A stretch of DNA of 64,000 bases from Setaria digitata (Eukaryota > Nematoda > Chromadorea > Rhabditida > Setariidae), in contig RCAB01000025.1 in assembly GCA_003640385.1 (NCBI GenBank), positions 1 through 64,000 of the forward strand, written 5' to 3'. The position numbers were made by a program, and so were the translations under genes. Positions within the stretch are counted from its first letter, which is position 1. Every line of letters begins with the position of its first letter. This document shows positions 22,460-33,802 of the stretch, piece by piece. The notes beneath the pieces are model-generated. The model had not been told where the DNA came from and searched no databases. It was given only the letters and a program-made list of their open reading frames with translations.

Positions 22460-25400
22460 ATGGGACTTAGTCAGCAAGTGGCGGATGTATATTCAGGCCA
22501 GAGTGTGCTGGTTACTGGTGCAAGTGGCTTCCTTGGGAAAGTTCTTATCGAAAAATTATTGTATTCAGTAGAATCATTAAAAAATATTTACTTGTTAATT
22601 CGTCCGAAAAATGGGCTTGGTCCAAAGCAGCGGATGGATACAATTATTCAGGTTTGTTATAGCTTTCAGGGAAGAAATTTCAGATGTCGGAATTGTTAGG
22701 TATTTAATACATGCATGACTTTGGTTAAGCTGTTTGTAAATATGTGATAAGAGTACACCAGTTGTGCTTTATTATTTCGGTCTTACAGGGTCCTCTGTTC
22801 GATCGCCTGCGTCGATGCAATCCTGCAGCATTTTCTAAATTGATTCCAGTTGGTGGTGACATTATGGAAGAAGGTTTAGGCCTTAATCAGCTGGATATGC
22901 AAACTATCTGTGATGAAGTTTCGATTGGTAAGTTGTTGAAAAAAAAAAACTTTTTTTGTTACAGATTTCACCTCTAACGCCTCTTTTCAGTATTCCACTG
23001 TGCAGCAACCGTGAAGTTTGATGAAGCCTTACGAATATCTATAGAGATGAATGTTCTCGGGACACAACGACTCGTTGCTCTCTGTCATATGATAAAAAAT
23101 TTACTTGTAAGTCCTTGTTTATTTTCATTTTTATGTAGGGCTTCTAGTAATATTGTGCATGCATTTGTTCTGCAGGTCTTGGTTCATGTCAGTACAGCAT
23201 ATGCAAACTGCGACAAATCAGAGATATTAGAGACAGTTTACCCACCTCCTGTACCACCTAATAAACTTTTCGAGGCGATTAATTGGATGGACGATGTGGT
23301 AATTGATGCCATCACACCTCATCTACTTGGTAAACGGCCGAACACTTACACCCTAACGAAAGCTCTTGCTGAAGTTCGTTTATTTCAAATATATCTAATC
23401 CGAAGCAGCATATATGTGCCAAATTAGCTTTTCAATAATTATGGAATTGTTTATTGATATGTAATTGATAAAGAGGAGTACAGGAAGAAAATACTTTCAT
23501 GAAAATATTGCAGAAAACACTTTGAAAGTTAGTCATTCAGGAATTGCAAAGAATAAAATGTATGATGACTCTGATGGTATCTTTGTAAATAGATTTTCTG
23601 GATCCGAGGATTTACAGTTCGTAACTAAAGTGTAGGGTTGTGCATGAAGATTTTTTGTGTGGTATATATATTTAAGATTATTATGTATTTTTGTCAGTTC
23701 CGTTGGAATAGTAGATGTATATTGGGAAGTGAAAGTATGTTTTTTTTGAGATATAGTTTTAGGCCATCAACGACTTCTGTAGTTACAAACTAGGTTAAGT
23801 TTTTGAAGTTTCCAAAGTAGGTTTTGTCTAATATTTTATCAAATTTAGAGTCACTCAATGACTCGAATTTTTGAAAAGATTTAAGAGAGTTTGTTCTGGA
23901 AAACTATATTTGTTTGAGTTGGTGTCTGTTGGTTGTTATTTCAAAAAATTAGTTTTTTCACTTCGTTTGTCTGCTATTTATTTTTTTACTATTCTTAATG
24001 GCCCTTTTTTTTTCAGGTACAACTGATGGAAGATGCAAGACGGTTACCCGTAATCATTGTTAGGCCATCAATAATAGGAGCAATGTGGCGAGACCCCCTT
24101 CCCGGTTGGACAGATAATTACAATGGCCCGACAGGGATTTTTGCCGCTGTAGGTTTTTTCTTCGGTAATATCCATAACTCCATCTAATTTTTATCTAGAT
24201 TTTTCATCCCTTTCCAGTGGATCGGACAATTTGCTTTTTCATCGATCTACCCACTCATCTTATCTACTTGCAGAACAATGCATGACTCACTGTCTTATCT
24301 AACGTAAATTCTTACTCGATCTCGAGGCAGTTATGCGATTTCAATTCTCTTTCCAAGGAATTCAGTTTTAGATTGAATTTTGCAGTCGATATGACGTTAG
24401 CTTCACTTTGTCTGCAAATTGGGACAGATTGTTTTTTATAGTGCGGCAAGGGTGTGTTGACCAACATGTGTGGAAGCAGTTCAGCGAAAGCAGATATAAT
24501 ACCGGTTGACATTGTTTCCAATTTAATGATCGTTGCTGCTGCTCACAGAACTTATACAGAGTAATATTTACATGTTTTTTTGTATAGTTACCTGCATCAT
24601 GTAATTTTTCTAAAGGTGAAGCTCTGTGAGTATTCTTCAGGTATGAATCGATACCGGTGATACACTGCTGTTCAGGAGCATTAAATCCCGTTCAGTGGGA
24701 TTTTATTGTTAATTTTATCGAGCGCTTTTTTCGTGCTTATCCACTAAATGAATGCTATCGCATTCCATCAACGCATTTTCATTCCTCCAGATTCTTGTTC
24801 GAATTCAACTTTTATATGAAACATATGGGTCCTGCTTATCTTATCGATCTTCTGAACGCGTTTTGGGGTCCCAAAATAAGGTAGTTGTTCTCACAAAACT
24901 TTTACTTCTTCATGCTTCTCGTCTTTCCATCGTTTGCTTTTTTGCAGATTTACTCGCATCTATCACAAAGTTTTGAGACTAGTTGAAACCCTGCATTATT
25001 TCACAACTCGAGGATGGGATTTTGATTCTAGAGGTCTCATCGATTTGTGGGAAACGACCTCAGAGGAAGATAAAAAAGTCAGTTTATCCCATTTTTTCCA
25101 TATCTCTGCTTGCCACGCAGTGGTTTGCTTTTTTCCAGTAGTCATCTGGAAAACTGCGAACCATACTTACACTATTATGCGAAATTTTTAGAATAGCTTG
25201 TTGATGATATTTTTTCGCTTTTTATAGGTTTTCAATTTTGATGTGCGACAACTAGATTGGGATTCGTACCTGTTCGATTACCTTATGGGTGTTAAGCGAT
25301 ACATCGTTAAAGATCGCTTAGAAGAGCTTCCAAAAGCAAGGCGAAATCTTTCCTGGTATGCAAGTCATAGAAGTAAATTTGCGTGTATATATTTGTTCCC

Positions 25401-25848
25401 TAGTTTTACTCATTTTTATATGTTATTTCTTCAGGTTGAAGTTATATGCTGCAATTTTCAATGCTTTGATTTGGTGGCTTTCTGTACGTATATTTGCAAG
25501 GTTAATTAAACACAGACTTTTTTTTTCCCTCATTTGTTGAGGGAAAGACAGAAAAAGCGTAGTCATCGACAAAGGTTAAATTAGCTTAGCAAAATTGGCA
25601 TTTACTGATAATCTCAAAATTTTTTTCAAAGAAACTATTATGAGTTTAGACAGAAATAATAAATCTTATTTCTGAGTTTATCTCTCTGTGTCATACTTTT
25701 TCGAATTTTCAGGCAGCGTTCTAGAAGATATCGCTGGTTTAGTGGAAGTGTCGGGTTTTTGTTGACGTATTTTTGGTCAAATTACAATTTTCGTCCATCT
25801 GTTCGTTTGAAAAGTCTGGAAGAATACAAGCAAAGGGCAAGTTTTTGA
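22460..25848 (+). CDS. fard-1: Alcohol-forming fatty acyl-CoA reductase (FAR)
   Basis: Eleven exons (22460-22651, 22789-22927, 22991-23106, 23176-23373, 24017-24148, 24442-24560, 24641-24880, 24948-25077, 25228-25355, 25435-25500, 25713-25848) join in phase to 531 aa. FARs reduce acyl-CoA to fatty alcohol with NADPH, feeding ether-lipid and wax synthesis. The N-terminal Rossmann domain has TGASGFLGKVLIEKLL, FHCAATVKFDEALR, HVSTAYANCDKSEI and the YTLTK (YxxxK) catalytic pair, then VIIVRPSIIGAMW. The FAR_C domain begins near FTRIYHKVLRLVETL and includes FDVRQLDWDSYLFDYL. A late hydrophobic stretch (LYAAIFNALIWWL) and GFLLTYFWSNY fit tail anchoring to peroxisomal membrane, as in FAR1/2. Length agrees with FAR1 (515 aa). 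Confidence 0.96.
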
Positions 25849-28842
25849 GTGGAACATTACGTTTAGCGATTGAGCTATTATGGTAGGGATAAATTTTGGA
25901 TTTGAGTAAACTAGTAAGTTACCTTGTGGATCTCAAGGTTTCACTTGTTGATTTGTTACAGCGTTGTTCATTTGTTTGAAGTATCTATATATGCCCTGAT
26001 TACTAGTCCTGTCATGTTTGTAAGTTAGACGGTATTCATGTTCTGCGCTGTTATCAGTATAATGTAGAGGAAGTCATCCTACTTCTGAAGTTATTTTAAT
26101 ACTGGAATTTATTACTTGTTCTCGATATAAACAGTGAGTTCGTTGAAACTTTCTTCACAGTGATTTGTAATATCCACTGACGAGTGCGCTGTATATAAGT
26201 CCATCATGAGTCCTTCTTCAATGCAATAAAGGATTTCGATGGTGTTGCATGCAGAAATTAACGTTGATGCAGTAAACGCTGATTTGATCTATATAAACCG
26301 ATAATCCATTGATTTTATACCTTTAAAATGCTTGCGCATTGTAGATGGTATAAGAATCTTTTGAAGCTTCTGACCTATCACATCAATTTTTCTATCCTCA
26401 CATTTGTACGCTCGTTTTTTGAGTATTGTATCTAAAAGTTTCATCATTTTAACCCAGGTGGTTTTGCTTGCAAACTTGCATATAGTTAAGATTTTTCCTT
26501 TTATGGACTTCTTCAGAAATTTAAATAAATATTACTCATCTGTATAGCCTAGAACTGTTTAGGACTTGTTTAATTAGACTAAAGAGCCGAAACCCGAGCA
26601 TTCTGTCAATATACCGATATATATTGAATCAAGCTACAGTGCTGTTTAAAAGATGGGCAAACCTGACTGCTTTTACCTTGATAGGTGTATAGTAGCTATA
26701 GTGTAGAAGATTTAAGTTACGAAGCACAGATTTTAGAAAGTTTTATTTTGTAGAACTACTTGTTAATAAAAGTTAAAGCTATCACGGGAGAAGTTTGTGT
26801 CGTTTTTTATTTTATATTTGTATGACCATAAGAAAGCATAAGTCTTCAAGTTCAGGGTCTTCTGCACAAATTGGTTTCATAATTCTCACAGTAAATTACA
26901 GAAAAAGGTGACCGTTTGTAAAGAAACTCAGTTTGAACCATTGCCCGACTTAAACTGCAAAACGGAAATGAATTTATGTACGTATTGACTAAATGTGTGT
27001 CAGCACAGAATGGAGAGAGAAATTCACTGTTACGTGGAAGGTTTCAAATGATACAGTGATGGAAGTTACACAGTAAGGTGGGGAAAATAAACATTATTAC
27101 ATACTGCTTGGTGATAAAGTACAGAACGGTAGTGAACACTGAGAATTGATGGGCTGTTTCACTTATGCATTACTATTGCTTGAATTTCTGTCTGCTCTCT
27201 TTATATGAGTTTTAATGAAATTAATCGCAAATGTGTGTTTGAATTACTACTGCTGCTTAACTGACTATTGGTACTGCTAATAATGTTACTGTAGTATAAG
27301 AAGAAAATGTACTCCGCTGGTATCACTTGCTCAGACTGAACAGTGAAATAGAAGCTAATTTATTCGCATTGTCCTTTCTCAAAACTTTGGCTGAAGCATT
27401 TAGAAATAGCTGATATAACATTTGTGCTTTTCTGTGATGAATCAAATGGCATACAACGGTGACATTACTGTTTATTATAAATGGGTTAATTGCACTAGTA
27501 CCCTCTGAATAATGAATAGTATACTTTGGTAGTTACCGAGATTGTTCATTTTTTGATTGTGTGAGGAGAATGTAACCATCTACAAATTAAGCAAAACCAG
27601 ATTTATTCGAAATGGGTATTTAAAGAGTGATTCAGATGGAAACGTTGGAAATGACGAACTTACCCATACTCATCAGTAATGTTCTGCAAGAATTTTATCT
27701 TTTTTGAGCAGTAGACGATAGAACAGTATGCTTTGCAGATCCAGATTCCATTGGAATCTAGGGTCATCGGAAACACTGACAGTACGTTGCACATTAAAGA
27801 CCTAACGAGCATGTTGAGGCATGCTTTCCTTATATAGAGTCAAAAAAAGTGAAGTTTATTGAGAGGAAATCAGTGGCATCAGTAGCATGAAAAGTAATCT
27901 AACGTGGAGTGTACGTCGTTATTGGTCTTTTGTGTAACACATTATTGTATGGGATAGAAGAACCTATATTGGCCCAAATGATTTTGTTTCTGATAGGACA
28001 AGAAAGGAGTAATATACCGTGTGTTAACCTTTCGTCACTGTCCCCTTACCGACATTGATTATTATGTGTCAGGAATATTCTGTCACTGTTCACTATTTCG
28101 TTCCGTTGCTTTTTAACGTTCTCTATAGATAATTTGTTCAGATTTGGACGGTTTAACCATTAGTGAACAATAATGACCAGTTTTTGAATCTGTTTGAAAT
28201 GATTCCATGGGGATGTCTAACGTGAAACTAGTAGTTTGAAGAACTGAGCAATTAATTAATAACTTGTGGGAAGTGAAAATACGCTGTTACAGTTATCATG
28301 TTAATCTTTTTACTAACTGTATTTACAGATATTTCGGTAAAGTCATAATCCAATGGATTCCTACCACAAATTTTTCAAGTAAATTTTCGCACTATTTTTT
28401 TCCTTTTTTTTTTGTTTCCATTGAATGAAAGAAGAAATGGCGATTGATTCGGTAAGTTTTACAGTCCAGGAATTCAGAAGGGTGACTTTCTGATTGGAAG
28501 GACTCACTGACGAAATTTTTGCCTAGTAATCTTCTTCATTCCTCCTGTGTGGTCTGAACATGCATGGAAGTGTAGTATTGATTAATTCTTGCTTATTTTT
28601 TCCGATCTTCATAGTTTAAGGTCCATGGGTAACTAAAACTGCAGCAGGATGCTGCTATTGCTGAATGACTATTTAAAGCAGTTTAAGCTTAAACACTTTA
28701 CACTAACGAAAAAAGTGGGCTGTGGGTGAGTGGGTAATATTCACTTGCAAAGAACAAATGGATATTGTGGGGGTAGGCTGCATATAAGCTTTGTATGATA
28801 GAGTAGAAAACGAACGATTTGCATATGTGGTGAATTCTGTAG
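25849..28842. other. Intergenic region, FAR to dipeptidase
   Basis: Roughly 3 kb of AT-rich DNA with no exon I can support, apart from candidate first exons for the dipeptidase near its right end. One such candidate is a five-codon ATG exon at about 28436 (MAIDS) with a GTAAG donor. No structural RNA or repeat family is recognised. Confidence 0.5.
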
Positions 28843-31800
28843 GGAAGTCGATGCAAATGAGAGGAAGTTTATTGAACGGTTACGAGAAGCCGTCTCAATA
28901 CCAAGTGTTTCCGGACATCCACAGCGACGTGCAGACGTTGTGCGTATGGTACAATGGACCAAAATGGTACTATAGTTTGTAATCTGCAATACTTGAGTCT
29001 TTTTATAAAATTAAAATGCATTTGGTCCTCTGCAGCTGCACCTTGTCTCTCACTGAATAGGTCGCCAAGTCAGTGTGTTTTAAAGAACAGTGTATGGAGC
29101 AATAAAAGTATTCGTATTAAACAATTCAGAACTTAGCGCTTCTGTCAGTGTGAATATCATCTTAAATCACTTTTCATATCTCAAGCAAATGCCAGTCTTT
29201 TTTATGTGGCCGACATAGGAAGTAACTATTTTTTTTAGCAGCTGGAAAATCTGGGTGTCAAAACTGAGCTGTGCGATATAGGAAAAGAAACATTATTGGA
29301 TGGCTCCGAAATTAATCTTCCTCCAGTCTTGTTTGGTACGCTTGGTGATGACAAGGACAAGAAAACACTTCTTATTTATGGTCATTTAGATGTACAACCT
29401 GCTGAAAAATCGGATGGTTGGAGTACGGAACCTTTCAGTCTCATCGAAAAGGCGAATCCTATATTTGTTTATGACTCAGATTTTTACAGTCGGTTCCTTT
29501 TTGAACTTTGCAGGATTTGGGGATAGTTTTATGGCTTTTTTCGTAGTAAGGAAGAAACGGTAATTTACAGGTAGTTTGCAAGATAGTAATAATGTGACGT
29601 TCCCAAATTGACTTTGGGAATTTTAAAAGATTAGATCGTTTTGATAAATTTATTCGTCTTGACTTACCATTTCTTTGGTAATTTTTTTCAGATAGGGATA
29701 AATAATACATAAAATCGCTTCTAGGATGGAAAATTATTTGGACGCGGCTCAACGGACGACAAAGGACCAATAGTTGCGTGGCTAAATGCACTGGAGACAT
29801 TGCGTAAATGTGAAATCCCGATACCAGTGAATATAAAGGTAGGATTTGAAATGTTTAGATAGTTCGATTTTTCAGCTTCACTGATGGATGTTTCCATTTG
29901 TGATTTCTTGAAGGAATACTTCCCGTTGTAAATGCGTAACACACTTTATTGTAATGGAGACTGCAGTGCTGAAAAGTGCTCGAAATACTGTGTGCAAATC
30001 ATGTTTATTTCAGAAAATAATAAATGAATTCAGGGTAATTGCAGAAACAAGTTTTACATCCATTCAGCTATCCTGCAAACAGGATAGCTGAATGGATGTA
30101 AAACAAACAGTTCCTATTCCTGCAAACAGCACCAAATTAAGGAAAATATGATACTTTCTCCCAGCTTACCACAGTGTGCTGTGTATGTATGTCTTTTCAA
30201 AAAAAAAGTTTTCTTTCTACTTGCTTTGTCATCCACTTTGTTCATTTGTAGTTCTGCTTCGAGGCAATGGAGGAAAGTGGTTCACTGGGATTAGAAGAAG
30301 CACTGGAGAAGAAGAAAGACACTTTTCTGAATGATGTCAGTTTCACCTGTATATCGGACAGTTATTGGCTTGGCAAAACCAAACCTTGCATTTCATATGG
30401 CTTGAGGTTGTTAAGTTCTTTATTTTACGTGGAGAAACATATTGTTAGAATTTCAGCACGCTCATCCCCACCTTACCCCTTCCCCATGAATCTCTCTTCC
30501 ACTGATACATAAATATCCATCCAGTAGTGTTTCGTCCTACCTTAACAATTCTTCCTTCAAACATGATGAAAAACCATTTTTCTATCTTTCTTTCTCTTTC
30601 TCTTTCTCTTCACATAATTATTTCTTTTATCATATTTCAGGGGTCTGTGTTATTATTTCATCGAAATAATCGGTTGCAAACAGGATCTACATAGCGGTGT
30701 TTACGGTGGCTCCATGTAAGTTTATTTTTTTGCTGATCATTTAAACATATAATCAACATATCTTTTTTAATTTATATATTAACAGCATTCAGATGGAAAT
30801 ATATTTTGTTGCCAGTGACAGAAAGCAAGAAAGCAAATAAGTGGCTTTCTTTATGCTCTTTGTGATTATCTGATTTCAAGGATCCTCACTGTCAGTGCAC
30901 TAACACATAACTTTGAGGATGGTATTGCGAGAATATTCCATGAAACCATTATAGTGATTTCACTATGGTTTTTTCCTTGTTTCTTCCTTTGAAGTCGTGG
31001 TGGTGTACCTACAAAACAATAGGCTAATTTAGATACGAACCCATGTCAGATTTAATTTGGCTAATGAGCCAATTAACGGATGTGAAGGGGAACATCAAAA
31101 TCAAAGGTATTATGGATTTGGTAGCTCCAGTGACTGATGAAGAAAGAAAATTGTACGAAAAGCTCGATTTTAATGTGGTTAGCATATTCGTTGCTACTGT
31201 GGTATGCTAAACATATTTCTACTCAGATCAGTCTTCCATTGTTTAGGAGGATTATCGTACCGACGTTGGTGCCGTTAAGCTAATAAGCGATTCCAAAGAA
31301 ACGATATTAATGAATCGATGGAGAAATCCCACTCTTTCTGTGCATGGTATATTTGCTGGCTGCAGATTTCTGTCATTATGAAACTTTGCGCACAATTGTG
31401 TCGTTTGTCATTACTATATCTATAACTTTTTCAGTTTTACGAACAAGTAATACAGCCATAACTTCTTTGTTTGAGGTCATTCATGGATTTGACAGTATTC
31501 TCATGGGATTATTTGTTGCACTTGTTAAAGGAATCGTAGGAGCATCTAGTGTCGAAGACGCAAAAACAGTCATTCCAGCGAAAGTTATAGGAAAGTTCAG
31601 TCTTCGACTTGTGCCAAACATGAAGCCAGCGACTGTGGATTGTCTTGTTGTGGATCATTTGAACGCCTTATGGAAGACTAGAGGCTCTCCTAATCATTTT
31701 GAGTAAACACAGAACTGTTTTCCATTAAATGCTGTTTTGCCGTTCAATTTATGTTGATGGATGAAATTATTTCAGGGTGAAACCGCTTCATTCTTCCATT

Positions 31801-32145
31801 TATTGGTTATCCGATTTCAAGGATCCTCACTATCAGTGTGGAGCGAGGGCAATCCAGAAAGGTAATGCTTTTTTTTTTTTTTTTTTTTTTTTTTTCATTA
31901 ATCTATTGAAGTTCCTACCATGTATGTCTTTAGTATATGGAATGGAACCAGATTATATTCGTGAAGGTGGTAGTATACCAGTCACCGTAACATTTCAAGA
32001 ACTGACCAAAAGCAGCGTTCTGTTACTCCCCATTGGAGGATCCGATGATATGGCGCATTCACAAGACGAAAAAATAAATTTGTTAAATTATATCCAGGGC
32101 ATCAAATTGTTGGGAGTTTACATCCTTGAGTTAGGCACTCTCTGA
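28843..32145 (+). CDS. CNDP2: Cytosolic non-specific dipeptidase (CNDP2-like, peptidase M20A); first few residues not placed
   Basis: Exons 28843-28966, 29239-29451, 29725-29838, 30252-30406, 30641-30715, 31033-31177, 31247-31346, 31531-31702, 31776-31861 and 31934-32145 give about 465 residues (human CNDP2 475). It hydrolyses dipeptides such as Cys-Gly in the cytosol, using two metal ions. Seen metal and catalytic motifs are [52 protein letters not shown] and [13 protein letters not shown]. The first exon ([20 protein letters not shown]) needs an upstream exon ending in phase 2. A five-residue ATG exon near 28436 would fit only if the acceptor at 28801 is used, which adds a cysteine-rich stretch. 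The donor after exon 2 is either GC (29452) or a GT 15 nt later. Confidence 0.95.
30051..30104. repeat. Perfect 25-bp inverted repeat with 4-nt loop
   Basis: The left arm (30051-30075) begins GTTTTACATCC and the right arm (30080-30104) is its exact reverse complement, separated by CAAA. It lies in the dipeptidase intron 29839-30251. Such a long perfect hairpin is unexpected by chance in AT-rich intron DNA. It may be a very young foldback or a cruciform- or replication-generated duplication; an assembly artefact is also possible. Confidence 0.95.
30866..30897 (+). pseudogene. Copied fragment of dipeptidase exon (31807-31838) inside an upstream intron
   Basis: A 32-nt stretch in intron 30716-31032 matches the coding sequence at 31807-31838 in 30 of 32 positions and still reads [11 protein letters not shown], against [11 protein letters not shown] in the real exon. 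It has no proper flanking splice sites and is followed by unrelated frames. It is best explained as a decayed local duplication of an exon piece. Confidence 0.75.
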
Positions 32146-33802
32146 GTGTTTCATGTTACTAAGCGCCTGTCATTATTTCCACTGTTCGCGTCTTATTAAA
32201 CATGATATTTCATTGTAATTGTTCATTTAGCAGCTTCTGCATTCTAATATATCACTTTACTATAAACAGATAACTAAAGTGCGTTTAGCCATTACCACTT
32301 ATTCATTAAGCAAAAATTAAGAACCTAACTACCCTAAAGGGTTTAGTTACGCTAGACGGCTAAGAAAATGCTCACGGTATTGGATGTAAGAAACGTTTCG
32401 ATGCAGATGTAAATGGCTTGATATTTTGCCTTCCTTTTGCAGTAAGTATAACACGTTTTATTTTGCAGTGTTTGCTTTTTTCATCTATCTAAATCAAATG
32501 TTTGTGATTGAGTGCTCATTCTCGCTTTTTGCTTCTTTTCACTTATCTAATTCTGAGCTATGTGATTGAACTGATGGACAAGACAAACGGAATGATCTCA
32601 GGAAATTTCTCTGATAAAATTTAGAAAAGAAACTGAACTGGATGTACTACGGCCGGATATATAAAAAGAAGAAAGCTTCAGCCTTTCCAAAGAAAAAAAA
32701 GGGCTCTGCTTTTTGTTGCTTTAGGAAACCCCTATTTTCTTAACCCCTCACTGCAGTGAAATGAGCCAGTGTTCTGCGGATTTTTTTCCCAAGCGTGTGC
32801 AGATATGAAATCCTCCATTGTAAGGTAACAAAAAGACTTGCAAATGATCCTTTACAAAGCTAGGAGCAATATCTCCGTCACGTTCACTGTTAATGATATA
32901 ATATATATAAGTAGCATAAAAATCTTCGGTTATTTCACTGATCGCTTTATACAATTCGTGATGTTGTTACAGCCCAGTGGGTAATGATGAACGATTTGGA
33001 GTTTCTGTATCTCAAGTTATCTCTACGGAACTTGAACAGTAACAACGATTTAAAAGTCTTGGATTAAAATTTCAGTCCCCCAAATTCAAGGAATAAAAGT
33101 TAAAAGAAGGGATTGATAGAATTTTTCGCATTTCCACCAAAACTTTTTCAAAATCCTCTTTTGTTATTCTGTCTGGTATCAATGTAGGCTAGAAGAGAAT
33201 GTAAGTTTTGAAGTAGCAAACGTATAAGTGAAGCTCCTAGAAATGCTCATTTAGTTGTTATATTTCACTTTGTAAGCTTCAGCTACCGGTTCGAGGAGCA
33301 CGCCTGGGCTGGTTAGTCGCTACTGTAGCTCACGATAGGACCGCATTTTCACAACGACACGTTACGGTTGCTATGCAAATACTTTTGTCTTTAGTTGTGA
33401 CGTAAGTTTTCGGATGATATCTAGAATGGAATCGTGAAATGCGAGACTGGAGAAGTTCGCGCTGAATTTCCAACTACCTCACTTCATGATATGATTGGAT
33501 TTGCAAATGTAGAATTATTCCGTTCCTTGTCTGGATTTTGGTGTACTATCATCGTATTTTATCCGATGATTGTCATCTGATATTTTTCCATGGAGGGGAA
33601 GAAGAGTTGGCCTTGTCAAATAAGAGTGAGCAGGAATGTTAAAAAAGAGACAAGACTGTCGCATGCAAATGAACGATCCACTGTATACGTACTTTTTAGT
33701 CTTCCCTTTAAGGACAAAGAGATTGAACAGTTTATCAGAAGTTATACGTCCTGTATGGGATATTAGGTGCTTGAAAGTTTTAGCTTTAAAATAAATAAAG
33801 AT
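32146..33802. other. Intergenic region, dipeptidase to DDX20
   Basis: About 1.65 kb. Short frames are AT-driven. A less AT-rich stretch at about 33285-33380 has no recognisable coding or tRNA structure. A TATTAG acceptor-like site at 33766 precedes the DDX20 ATG by 36 nt and could receive a spliced leader. Confidence 0.5.

Noticed and set aside
31347..31530. Open reading frame continuing through a dipeptidase intron
   Set aside because: The frame is open by chance. The flanking exons join in exact phase and reproduce the conserved GI(V)[13 protein letters not shown] region of the M20 family without it.
33285..33380. Less AT-rich patch containing GGTTCGAGG, resembling a tRNA B-box
   Set aside because: No A-box at the right distance and no cloverleaf with a 7-bp acceptor stem could be drawn.
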